A stretch of 8,383 nt of DNA from an uncultured Lewinella sp. Lineage in GTDB: Bacteria > Bacteroidota > Bacteroidia > Chitinophagales > Saprospiraceae. A model generated the notes under the pieces. It was not told where the DNA came from, ran no database searches, and saw only the letters and a program-made list of their open reading frames with translations. Positions 1 to 5,092 of this stretch are shown in pieces. Numbering within the stretch: position 1 is the stretch's first letter; every line of letters begins with the position of its first letter. Both the position numbers and the translations under genes were made by a program. The stretch is from the NCBI GenBank assembly GCA_938021455.1, contig CALIGP010000145.1:1-8383 (forward strand). The letters run 5' to 3'.

Positions 1-925
1 GGTAGTCGCGCTTTTCGGCCTCAAAGACCCGGACGCCGTCCCAGTATGCCCACTGAAGATCGGTATCGATGTTCATCTTGATGGCACCGTAGTCGATGGC
101 CTCGCGGATTTCTTCCTGGCTGGATCCGGAACCGCCGTGGAAGACGAAATTGATGGGGTTGTCGGTTTCGATGGAGAGTTTTTCCTTCAGGTAGTCCTGG
201 CTGTTCTTAAGGATCTTCGGGGTCAGCTCTACGTTGCCGGGCTTGTATACGCCGTGGACGTTGCCGAAGGCGGCAGCGATGGTGAAGCGCTCACCGATCT
301 TGCTCAGGGCCTGGTAAGACTCGAAGACTTCCTCGGGCTGGGTGTATAGTTTGCTGGAGTCGACGCCGGTGTTGTCCACGCCGTCTTCTTCGCCTCCGGT
401 GACGCCGAGCTCGATTTCGATCGTCATGCCGATCTTGTTCATCCGCTTGAAGTACTTGGAGCTGATCTCGAGGTTTTCTTCGAGAGGCTCTTCGCTGAGG
501 TCAAGCATGTGGCTGGAGTAGAGCGGGAAGCCGCGCTTAGCGTAGAATTTTTCGCCAGCATCAAGCAAGCCGTCGATCCAGGGAAGTAGTTTCTTGGCAC
601 AGTGATCAGTGTGCAGCACAACCGTTACCCCGTAGGCCTCGGCCATGGTGTGGACGTGCATAGCACCGGAAAGACCACCAGCGATGGCGCCTTGTTGGTT
701 TTCATTGCCAAGGCCTTTACCGGCGAAGAACTGGGCTCCACCGTTGGAAAACTGCACAATGACCGGGCTGTTGAGGTCACGAGCGGTTTCCAATACAGCG
801 TTAATGGTGCTGCTGCTGGTAACGTTGACGGCCGGAATGGCAAACTTGTTTTCGTTTGCGTAGCGGAACAGTTCGGTTACTTCGTCTCCGTAGAGGACGC
901 CTTTGCGGAAAGATTTCTTAGCCAT
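1..925 (-). CDS. fbaA: Class II fructose-1,6-bisphosphate aldolase, C-terminus cut off by window edge
   Basis: Zinc-dependent aldolase that reversibly cleaves fructose-1,6-bisphosphate into dihydroxyacetone phosphate and glyceraldehyde-3-phosphate in glycolysis and gluconeogenesis, in the cytoplasm. The first 308 residues are present; the E. coli-type enzyme has about 359, so roughly 50 C-terminal residues lie outside. The match to the FbaA (class IIA) type is close over the whole length. HTDHCAKKLLPWIDGLLDAG at 105-124 carries the catalytic Asp107 and zinc ligand His108. EIELG at 170-174 holds Glu172, GGEEDGVDN follows at 177-185, GNVHGVYKPGN holds His224, FHGGSGS holds His263, and KMNIDTD at 283-289 is the substrate-binding segment. 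The ATG start at 925 gives MAKKSFRKGVLYGD, which aligns with the family N-terminus, and a promoter box sits just upstream. No Shine-Dalgarno sequence is visible, as is usual in Bacteroidota. No frameshift or missing catalytic residue is seen. Confidence 0.97.
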   Translation of the reverse strand, partial: MAKKSFRKGVLYGDEVTELFRYANENKFAIPAVNVTSSSTINAVLETARDLNSPVIVQFSNGGAQFFAGKGLGNENQQGAIAGGLSGAMHVHTMAEAYGVTVVLHTDHCAKKLLPWIDGLLDAGEKFYAKRGFPLYSSHMLDLSEEPLEENLEISSKYFKRMNKIGMTIEIELGVTGGEEDGVDNTGVDSSKLYTQPEEVFESYQALSKIGERFTIAAAFGNVHGVYKPGNVELTPKILKNSQDYLKEKLSIETDNPINFVFHGGSGSSQEEIREAIDYGAIKMNIDTDLQWAYWDGVRVFEAEKRDY

Positions 926-953
926 GGCTTGTATTCATTTTGGGGTTCGGCCG

Positions 954-961
954 CGAAGATA
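954..961 (-). promoter_or_regulatory. Bacteroidota -7 box for fbaA
   Basis: On the minus strand this reads TATCTTCG followed by CGGCC, one base away from the TAnnTTTG -7 consensus. The expected transcript start is about 4-7 bases downstream, giving a 5' leader of roughly 20 nt. No clear TTG -33 element is visible; that area is instead occupied by GC-rich inverted repeats. Confidence 0.6.
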
Positions 962-971
962 CTAAACGGTC

Positions 972-1048
972 GGCTGATGGGGCGCCCCGAGAGCTATCGG
1001 GGCAGGTGCTGGGAAAAGTTGAAAAGCATTGTTTTACGGTCTCCCAGC
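972..1048. repeat. Cluster of GC-rich inverted repeats upstream of the fbaA promoter
   Basis: Three inverted repeats lie back to back. GGGGCGCCCC at 979-988 is a perfect 10-bp palindrome preceded by GGCTGAT. GCCCCGA (984-990) and TCGGGGC (997-1003) form a 7-bp stem with a 6-nt loop. GCTGGGA (1008-1014) and TCCCAGC (1042-1048) form a 7-bp stem with a 27-nt loop. They may be operator or dispersed-repeat sequences; no protein-coding potential is apparent. The role is unknown. Confidence 0.45.
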
Positions 1049-1088
1049 TAAGCATTAATCGTAGGGTTTTCCGCTATGTCTACAATTT

Positions 1089-1191
1089 GATTCCGGAAAA
1101 ATCGAGGCTATTAAAAAGTTCAATTGTAGAGGCAAGGTATGCCTTGCCTCTACAATTATTGACACTTTTGACCTTAGATTCCTCCGGAATC
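1089..1191. repeat. 103-bp foldback (REP/MITE-like) element
   Basis: The ends are a perfect 9-bp inverted repeat, GATTCCGGA (1089-1097) and TCCGGAATC (1183-1191). Inside them AATC, GG and AAAAGT blocks pair in the same order, and the centre is a perfect 16-bp stem (1122-1137 with 1142-1157) around the loop TATG. The arms outside the central stem are 33 and 34 nt, so the whole element folds on itself. Complementarity stops at both outer edges. No target-site duplication is visible and there is no ORF inside. It resembles the non-coding palindromic repeats scattered in many genomes; copy number cannot be judged from this window. Confidence 0.6.
1113..1157 (-). terminator. Probable rho-independent terminator of the LOG-family gene
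   Basis: Read on the minus strand, the 16-bp perfect stem (1157-1142 with 1137-1122, tetraloop) is followed after four bases by TTTTT (1117-1113). It lies 67 bp beyond the LOG-family stop codon and before the fbaA promoter, which is where a terminator is expected. It is the core of the larger foldback element. The gap before the T-run makes it less than canonical. Confidence 0.5.
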
Positions 1192-1223
1192 ACTGGCGGA
1201 ATACCCTCGTACTAATTGTATGC

Positions 1224-1943
1224 TTACAGTTTAAAATTCGGCCCCAGTACGTGCCCTTTCTCTTCGTAGAAATCGTGGATAATCTTAAGCACATCCTCTG
1301 CCTTGTCCACAACGGGAATCAGGTTCATATCATCAGGACTGATGGTGGCTTCTTTGTCCGCCATCGTCTCCTGGATCCAATCAATCATTCCACCCCAATA
1401 CTCCGTACCCACCAGAATAACGGGCACTTTTGTGATCTTACGGGTTTGAATGAGGGTAAGGACTTCGAAGAGCTCATCCATCGTACCGAACCCGCCCGGG
1501 CAGGCGATGAAGGCCTGCGCGTATTTGACGAACATGACTTTGCGCACAAAGAAATAGCGGAAGTCAATGTCCTTGTCGTGGTCAACAAAAGGGTTGCTGC
1601 TCGTTTCAAAGGGTAAGTCGATGTTAAGGCCTATGCTGGCTCCTTTTTCCAGGCTGGCACCGCGGTTGCCCGCTTCCATTATGCCTGGGCCACCACCGGT
1701 AATGACGCCGTAACCTTCTTTTACCATAAGCTGAGCAATCTCCGTTGCCAGCTTGTAGTATTTGTGGTCGGGCTTTGTCCGGGCTGATCCAAAAATGGAT
1801 ACACAGGGACCAATCCGGTTCATTACTTCATAACCTTCCACAAACTCACTGATGACCTTGAACATGGTCCAGCTGTTTTCGCCAGTTACGTTAGTTTGCC
1901 ATTGTCGGGGGGCATGGCTTTCCAGGGAGGGAGAATCTTTCAT
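1224..1943 (-). CDS. LOG-family (TIGR00730-like) Rossmann-fold nucleotide phosphoribohydrolase
   Basis: The 239-residue protein belongs to the LOG / 'lysine decarboxylase-like' family. Characterised members hydrolyse cytokinin riboside 5'-monophosphates or other nucleoside monophosphates to free base and ribose 5-phosphate. Seen here: a Rossmann opening VSIFGSAR (48-55), the nucleotide-binding GGGPGIMEAGNRGA (83-96), and the family signature PGGFGTMDELFE (149-160) containing the PGGxGTxxE motif with Glu157. RYFFVRKVMFVKYA (129-142) matches the conserved Arg-Lys segment. About 40 N-terminal residues precede the core, as in the larger bacterial LOG proteins. The ATG at 1943 lies about 20 nt below a perfect -7 box, which supports this start. 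It is monocistronic, with a hairpin downstream. Family membership is firm; the true substrate in this organism is not known, and older names calling it a lysine decarboxylase are misleading. Confidence 0.9.
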   Translation of the reverse strand: MKDSPSLESHAPRQWQTNVTGENSWTMFKVISEFVEGYEVMNRIGPCVSIFGSARTKPDHKYYKLATEIAQLMVKEGYGVITGGGPGIMEAGNRGASLEKGASIGLNIDLPFETSSNPFVDHDKDIDFRYFFVRKVMFVKYAQAFIACPGGFGTMDELFEVLTLIQTRKITKVPVILVGTEYWGGMIDWIQETMADKEATISPDDMNLIPVVDKAEDVLKIIHDFYEEKGHVLGPNFKL

Positions 1944-1962
1944 GTTTATTTTTTTAGGGCCG

Positions 1963-1970
1963 CAAAGATA
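1963..1970 (-). promoter_or_regulatory. Bacteroidota -7 box for the LOG-family gene
   Basis: On the minus strand this reads TATCTTTG, a perfect TAnnTTTG match, followed by CGGCC. It is 19 nt upstream of the ATG, giving a short A-rich leader without a Shine-Dalgarno sequence. No convincing TTG -33 element is visible. Confidence 0.75.
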
Positions 1971-2092
1971 CCCGTATTGAGTAAAGTGGACGGATTTTGG
2001 ACCGATTTGCCCTGCCTAAACCGTTTTCTTGAAGATTTTAGTCTCTTTTCTTTTAACAGAGGCAACGGTTGACGGCTTTGCGTCGTTCTTTC

Positions 2093-2123
2093 CAGCGAAT
2101 ATTCGCTGTAAGGCGAAGCTTAC
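2093..2123 (+). promoter_or_regulatory. Palindrome and adjoining hairpin upstream of the ACP-like gene
   Basis: CAGCGAATATTCGCTG (2093-2108) is a perfect 16-bp palindrome. It is followed directly by GTAAG (2108-2112) and CTTAC (2119-2123), a 5-bp stem with a 6-nt loop. Both lie 24-54 bp before the ATG of the ACP-like gene. They could be a dimeric regulator site or leader RNA structure. I could not find a convincing -7 box for this gene between 1971 and 2146, so whether they are transcribed is unknown. Confidence 0.4.
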
Positions 2124-2146
2124 AACCCCGCTCTAAGAAAACCAAC

Positions 2147-2398
2147 ATGACTACTACTTCTCTTCAGGCCCCTATTTCGCGTTCCGTCAGTTTGATGCAT
2201 AATCTGTCTACGGAATTACGAGTTCCGGGCCATCGCCTTCAATCCTTTACTCGTCTTCAGGATGATCTTTTCCTCGATCCAACGGACATTAAGCTGCTCA
2301 TCGCTGGCCTGGAAAGCAAGCTGGAATTCTACCTGACGGATGAGGAAATGGCGCAGATTGAAACGGTTGGAGATATCCAGACCTTTTTCCTGCGGTAA
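2147..2398 (+). CDS. Acyl-carrier-protein-like protein lacking the phosphopantetheine serine
   Basis: The 83-residue acidic protein aligns without gaps to the second half of acyl carrier proteins. DDLFLDPTDIKLLIAGLE (39-56) corresponds to the ACP segment around the DSL motif, and LTDEEMAQIETVGDIQTFF (63-81) matches the usual helix III/IV region with its D-E-E and T-V-x-D pattern. In true ACPs the serine of Asp-Ser-Leu carries 4'-phosphopantetheine; here the residues are Asp44-Pro45-Thr46, so the standard attachment site is gone. Either this is a carrier-fold protein with a non-carrier role, such as an interaction partner or regulator, or a diverged paralogue. The ATG at 2147 gives a normal ACP length; the frame stays open upstream to a TTG at 2069, but that extension is basic and unlike ACPs. 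No fatty-acid or polyketide genes are adjacent, so context does not reveal a pathway. ACP-fold homology is fairly sure; function is unknown. Confidence 0.75.
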   Translation: MTTTSLQAPISRSVSLMHNLSTELRVPGHRLQSFTRLQDDLFLDPTDIKLLIAGLESKLEFYLTDEEMAQIETVGDIQTFFLR

Positions 2399-2403
2399 GA
2401 AAT

Positions 2404-2508
2404 TAGTGTTGATTTTGCAGTAGTAATGGTAGTATGATAGTAGTACAAAACTAATTTGGCAACTACTATCGTACTACCATTACTTTCATTCTACCGTTAC
2501 TAACACTA
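2404..2508. terminator. Large stem-loop between convergent genes, likely bidirectional terminator
   Basis: The core is a 23-bp stem, 2422-2444 with 2462-2484, with a single G-T wobble position and a 17-nt loop. Outside it TAGTGTT (2404-2410) pairs with AACACTA (2502-2508) across an uneven internal loop. It fills the gap between the ACP-like gene (plus, ends 2398) and the lipoprotein gene (minus, ends 2522). The sequence is rich in GTAGTA-like units, and one block recurs imperfectly with a 17-bp period on the minus strand. There is no clean T-run, so it may end transcripts as a strong hairpin rather than as a classical intrinsic terminator. Confidence 0.55.
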
Positions 2509-2521
2509 CTATTATACTATG

Positions 2522-2884
2522 CTACCTCACCATCTCAAAGTCAAACTGATAGCTTTGATAGCGGCTGCGCAGATTTAGTGTACTATCCGTCATTTCTTTG
2601 ATGGTATAGGTAAGTGGGAGCTTAATACCTTCGGTTACTATTTCGTCTCCTTCCCACGTGTAGGTTCCGGGAGATTCATTGCCCATCAGGTTTGTTTCCA
2701 GCTTTCCATCTGGTTGGAAATCCATAACCAAACCATCAAGTAATTCAGTTTCCATATTGTTGCGCAGGGCACGCTTAAGTTCCCACTGGCCTTCCAGCGT
2801 CACCATGGCGTCAACGGAATTACCATCATTGATGCAAGAAGAGACAAATAATAAGGTTAGTACTGAAAACAGGAGATAGCGCAT
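2522..2884 (-). CDS. Small lipocalin-like lipoprotein
   Basis: The 120-residue protein starts with a lipoprotein signal peptide: MRY, a hydrophobic stretch, then the lipobox VSSC with Cys17 as the predicted lipidated residue. The mature part is about 100 residues and is rich in short beta-strand-like segments. LEGQWELKRALRNN (30-43), a DFQPDG turn, GTYTWEGDEI and the end segment YQFDFEMVR resemble the lipocalin-like domains common in Bacteroidota lipoproteins, with G-x-W near the start of the barrel. After the cysteine comes Ile-Asn-Asp, with no clear surface-export signal, so periplasmic or outer-membrane inner-leaflet placement is likely but inferred. The ligand is unknown. It has its own promoter box overlapping the 3' side of the sua5 region and converges on the ACP-like gene. 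Confidence 0.8.
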   Translation of the reverse strand: MRYLLFSVLTLLFVSSCINDGNSVDAMVTLEGQWELKRALRNNMETELLDGLVMDFQPDGKLETNLMGNESPGTYTWEGDEIVTEGIKLPLTYTIKEMTDSTLNLRSRYQSYQFDFEMVR

Positions 2885-2927
2885 AAATTCAGTTTGTGCT
2901 GAAAGCCAGATAACGTAATAGGTTGGC

Positions 2928-2935
2928 CAAAGTTA
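2928..2935 (-). promoter_or_regulatory. Bacteroidota -7 box for the lipoprotein gene
   Basis: On the minus strand this reads TAACTTTG, a perfect TAnnTTTG match, 43 nt upstream of the lipoprotein ATG. It lies just past the sua5 stop codon, so the lipoprotein can be transcribed independently of sua5. No clear TTG -33 element is visible, and its upstream region would fall inside sua5. Confidence 0.65.
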
Positions 2936-2949
2936 CATCGTAACGCGGA

Positions 2950-3921
2950 TTATTCCCTGGCAGCAGCGCGCCGAAGCCGATCATTTATGGCCAAACCTAA
3001 GCCTTCCTCGGGAACAGGGTAGGCTATTACTACCGGGTAGTCTGCCTTACTTATTTCCCGAAGTACTGCGAATAAGTTTCTGGCTGCCTCATTAAGGTCA
3101 CTGGATGGGGAGAGGTTGAAAACATCAAGTTTGCGGTCGTCCTGCATTATTTGATGCTCGTTTCCGAAAATGATGGCTGCACTACCGGATGGGTAGGGGT
3201 ACAGCACATTTAATTTTTCTGCTATCCACATCTCTACTCCCGGCGAATAATGTTGACTCAGCATCCCCGGCGCCTCGGGCTGGCTGTTACTGTGGGTTTT
3301 CACTACTACGGGGTGGCCCAAAATCTCTTCAATCTTCTCTACTGGTAAGCCTCCCTTCCGAAGCACGGTCGCCACACCGCCGGGGAACCCAACGATGGTA
3401 CTCTCCAAGCCAACACGGCAGGCTCCGCCATCCAGAATGTAATCAATCTTTTCCCCGAGCTGATCCTGCACGTGCTGAGCGCTCGTTGGGCTGACGAAGC
3501 CGAAAGGGTTCGCGCTGGGAGCGGCTACGGGGAAGTCAACGGCCGCCAGCAACTCTAGTGTTAGTGGATGGTCCGGAACACGCAGGGCAACGGTAGCAAG
3601 GCCCGCAGAAACAAGGTCAGGCACCTCCTTCTTTTTTGGCAAAACAAGGGTTAACGGGCCAGGCCAGACCTTTGCCGCCAGTAGACGTGCTTCGGCGGGT
3701 ACTTCCTTTGCGTAGGCCAGAATTCGGTCCGCTGACGATTGATGAATGATCAGCGGATCGAACGACGGACGATTCTTTGCGGCAAAGATGTTGGCTACGG
3801 CACTTCTGTCGAGCGCATTCGCCCCCAGGCCATACACCGTTTCGGTGGGAATGGCGACAAGCTCACCGTTACGCAGGGCTTTGGCGGCAACGGGAACGGA
3901 TTGGAGGGTAATGGCAGTCAC
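2950..3921 (-). CDS. sua5: Sua5-type threonylcarbamoyl-AMP synthase
   Basis: The enzyme makes L-threonylcarbamoyl-AMP from threonine, bicarbonate and ATP, the first step of t6A modification at position 37 of ANN-decoding tRNAs; TsaB/D/E then transfer it. It has the two-domain Sua5 form: an N-terminal YrdC domain (about 1-200) and a C-terminal Sua5 domain. Seen: PTETVYGLGANA (25-36), KNRP (49-52), WPGPLTLVLP (86-95), the SAN loop (136-138), GLESTIV (171-177), the linker APGMLSQHYSPG (217-228), which closes over the active site in this family, and GLGLAINDRLRRAA near the end. I chose the GTG at 3921, giving 323 residues, the normal Sua5 length. The frame runs on to a TTG at 4074, but those 51 extra residues have no ATG, are unlike the family and contain the promoter box. 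The start is then almost at the predicted transcript start, so the mRNA may be leaderless. Confidence 0.93.
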   Translation of the reverse strand: MTAITLQSVPVAAKALRNGELVAIPTETVYGLGANALDRSAVANIFAAKNRPSFDPLIIHQSSADRILAYAKEVPAEARLLAAKVWPGPLTLVLPKKKEVPDLVSAGLATVALRVPDHPLTLELLAAVDFPVAAPSANPFGFVSPTSAQHVQDQLGEKIDYILDGGACRVGLESTIVGFPGGVATVLRKGGLPVEKIEEILGHPVVVKTHSNSQPEAPGMLSQHYSPGVEMWIAEKLNVLYPYPSGSAAIIFGNEHQIMQDDRKLDVFNLSPSSDLNEAARNLFAVLREISKADYPVVIAYPVPEEGLGLAINDRLRRAAARE

Positions 3922-3926
3922 AGCCG

Positions 3927-3934
3927 CGAAGATA
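3927..3934 (-). promoter_or_regulatory. Bacteroidota -7 box for sua5
   Basis: On the minus strand this reads TATCTTCG followed by CGGCT and then the GTG start. A possible TTG -33 element is at 3951-3953, 16 nt upstream, which is somewhat short. The box ends only 5 nt before the start codon. Confidence 0.55.
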
Positions 3935-4202
3935 CGTTGATGGAGGATTTCAACGACATATTGCCCTGTCTCGTCAATTGACAAAGAAGAAAACAAGAAG
4001 GCACAAAAAAATCTTCGATAATCTACCAGTCTGAAGGGCCAAATACTATTGCCTGGAGCCGGGTAAAAGAGCAACTAAATAGCCGGCTACTCTTCAGTGA
4101 AAGAATGTTATCGGAGACCCGTTTTTGCTCCCTGAAAAACTCCTGTAGATAGTGGCAACTTTGGGCAGATCATTACTGTTCTCGCCACTTAAGATTACTA
4201 AT
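3935..4202. other. Divergent spacer between sua5 and the MarC-family gene
   Basis: This holds the upstream part of the sua5 promoter on the minus strand and the leader of the MarC-family gene on the plus strand. The best candidate box for the latter is CAACTTTG (4156-4163), one base from TAnnTTTG, but without a well-spaced TTG element. No hairpin, repeat or small gene is evident. Confidence 0.4.
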
Positions 4203-4829
4203 ATGCTTACTTTCTTCTTTGCCACGCTTGGCTCGCTTTTTTCACTGGTTAACCCACTTGGTGCGGTCCCCATGTATCTGACCCTGACGTCAGGCTACAG
4301 CGCAAAAATGAGTGAATTGATGGCCCGAAAGACGGCCATGTGGTTTTTACTCATTCTGGTGGTTTTCTTTTTCGCCGGCACGTTTATTCTGGATTTTTTT
4401 GGTATCAGTCTGAACGCGCTGCGAATCGCTGGCGGTTTGATCATTGTGAACAGCGGCTATGGATTACTGAACAGTAAGTTCAAAGAGCGGCGGGTCACGG
4501 ATAAAATAGAGGAAGAAGCGCAGGAAAGCGAAGACATCAGTTTTACGCCGATGGCGATGCCCATGCTTTCTGGCCCGGGCAGTATCTCATTATTAATCGG
4601 GCTGTTTGCGCAACAGAGTGAATGGGTGAGCCGGGGGCTGATCGTAGGCGTGGTTGCCGTAATGGCCATCATCATTTGGGGGGTGCTGCATTTTGCCCCC
4701 GTTTTATTCCGCATTTTGGGCAGTGGTGGTCTGGCGGCCCTTAGCCGCATTATGGGCTTTCTGGTAATGGCCATTGGAATCGAAATGCTGATCGCCGGAT
4801 TGGTAAGCCTCGTGCGGACGATGCTGTAA
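4203..4829 (+). CDS. MarC-family integral membrane protein
   Basis: The 208-residue, very hydrophobic protein has about six predicted membrane segments, arranged as two similar halves. The first half has FFFATLGSLFSLVNPLGAVP (4-23) with the family's NPLG motif near the start and IAGGLIIVNSGYGLL (75-89). A charged cytoplasm-like loop follows (91-113, rich in Lys/Arg then Glu). The second half begins with FTPMAMPMLSGPGSI (114-128), the P-x-L-x-G-P-G-x-I motif of this family, and ends with SRIMGFLVMAIGIEMLIAGL (181-200). MarC proteins were named from the mar locus, but a role in antibiotic resistance has not held up and the transported substrate is unknown. The ATG at 4203 is chosen because the first membrane segment and NPLG then sit at the usual distance from the N-terminus; an upstream in-frame GTG at 4152 would add 17 residues. 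It is monocistronic, with a hairpin after the stop. Confidence 0.9.
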   Translation: MLTFFFATLGSLFSLVNPLGAVPMYLTLTSGYSAKMSELMARKTAMWFLLILVVFFFAGTFILDFFGISLNALRIAGGLIIVNSGYGLLNSKFKERRVTDKIEEEAQESEDISFTPMAMPMLSGPGSISLLIGLFAQQSEWVSRGLIVGVVAVMAIIIWGVLHFAPVLFRILGSGGLAALSRIMGFLVMAIGIEMLIAGLVSLVRTML

Positions 4830-4865
4830 AAGAGCTGGCGCAAACGCAGGATGCAAGGAGAGGGT

Positions 4866-4905
4866 AGAAGAGCAGTGTTGGCTGATGGGAGCTCCCTGCT
4901 CTTTT
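4866..4905 (+). terminator. Probable terminator of the MarC-family gene
   Basis: AGAAGAGCAG (4866-4875) pairs with CTGCTCTTTT (4896-4905), 10 bp with one G-T wobble, the right arm ending in a TTTT run. The loop contains GGGAGCTCCC (4887-4896), itself a perfect palindrome. It lies 36 bp after the MarC-family stop codon. Confidence 0.5.
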
Positions 4906-4937
4906 ATCCTTCCCCCCGCACCTGCGGTCCCGCGCCC
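4897..4937 (+). repeat. Spacer repeat, copy 1 of 2
   Basis: This is an imperfect copy of the sequence at 7793-7831. Both begin TGCTCTTT, both carry GCACCTGCG exactly 13 nt later, and both end in GCGCCC, with about 30 of 39 aligned positions identical and one 2-nt gap. This copy starts inside the right arm of the terminator-like hairpin and lies 155 bp before the cysteine desulfurase start codon. Confidence 0.4.
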
Positions 4938-5001
4938 TTATTTTCTGATCAGTGGTACACCCGTTTGCAGCAGGTGGTCCCCCTTGAGTTACCGCATTGG
5001 C

Positions 5002-5032
5002 TTGCCTGTGTAGTCCGCTCTGCCTAAGTTTG
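5002..5032 (+). promoter_or_regulatory. Bacteroidota promoter (-33 and -7) for the cysteine desulfurase
   Basis: TTG (5002-5004), a 20-nt spacer, then TAAGTTTG (5025-5032), a perfect TAnnTTTG. This is the best two-part promoter in the window. The leader to the ATG at 5093 would be about 55 nt, with no Shine-Dalgarno sequence and no obvious regulator palindrome. Confidence 0.75.
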
Positions 5033-5092
5033 TTCTTCTTTGACCTCAGCCTTTACCACTAACCAGGTATTTTCCACCATAAGCTTGCTACC

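Noticed and set aside
918..938. Six-codon leader ORF (MNTSHG) overlapping the fbaA start codon
   Set aside because: It is too short to distinguish from chance and contains no attenuation-like codon run or paired hairpins.
602..1051. 149-codon plus-strand open frame opposite fbaA
   Set aside because: It is the antisense shadow of the aldolase gene, whose reading frame has every catalytic motif.
3922..4074. N-terminal extension of Sua5 by 51 residues from a TTG codon
   Set aside because: The extension has no ATG or family similarity and contains the sua5 promoter box; the normal family length is reached from the GTG at 3921.
4851..5027. A 58-codon open frame on the plus strand between the MarC-family gene and the cysteine desulfurase
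   Set aside because: It covers the terminator hairpin and the spacer repeat, ends inside the desulfurase -7 box, and its translation has no recognisable family or domain pattern.
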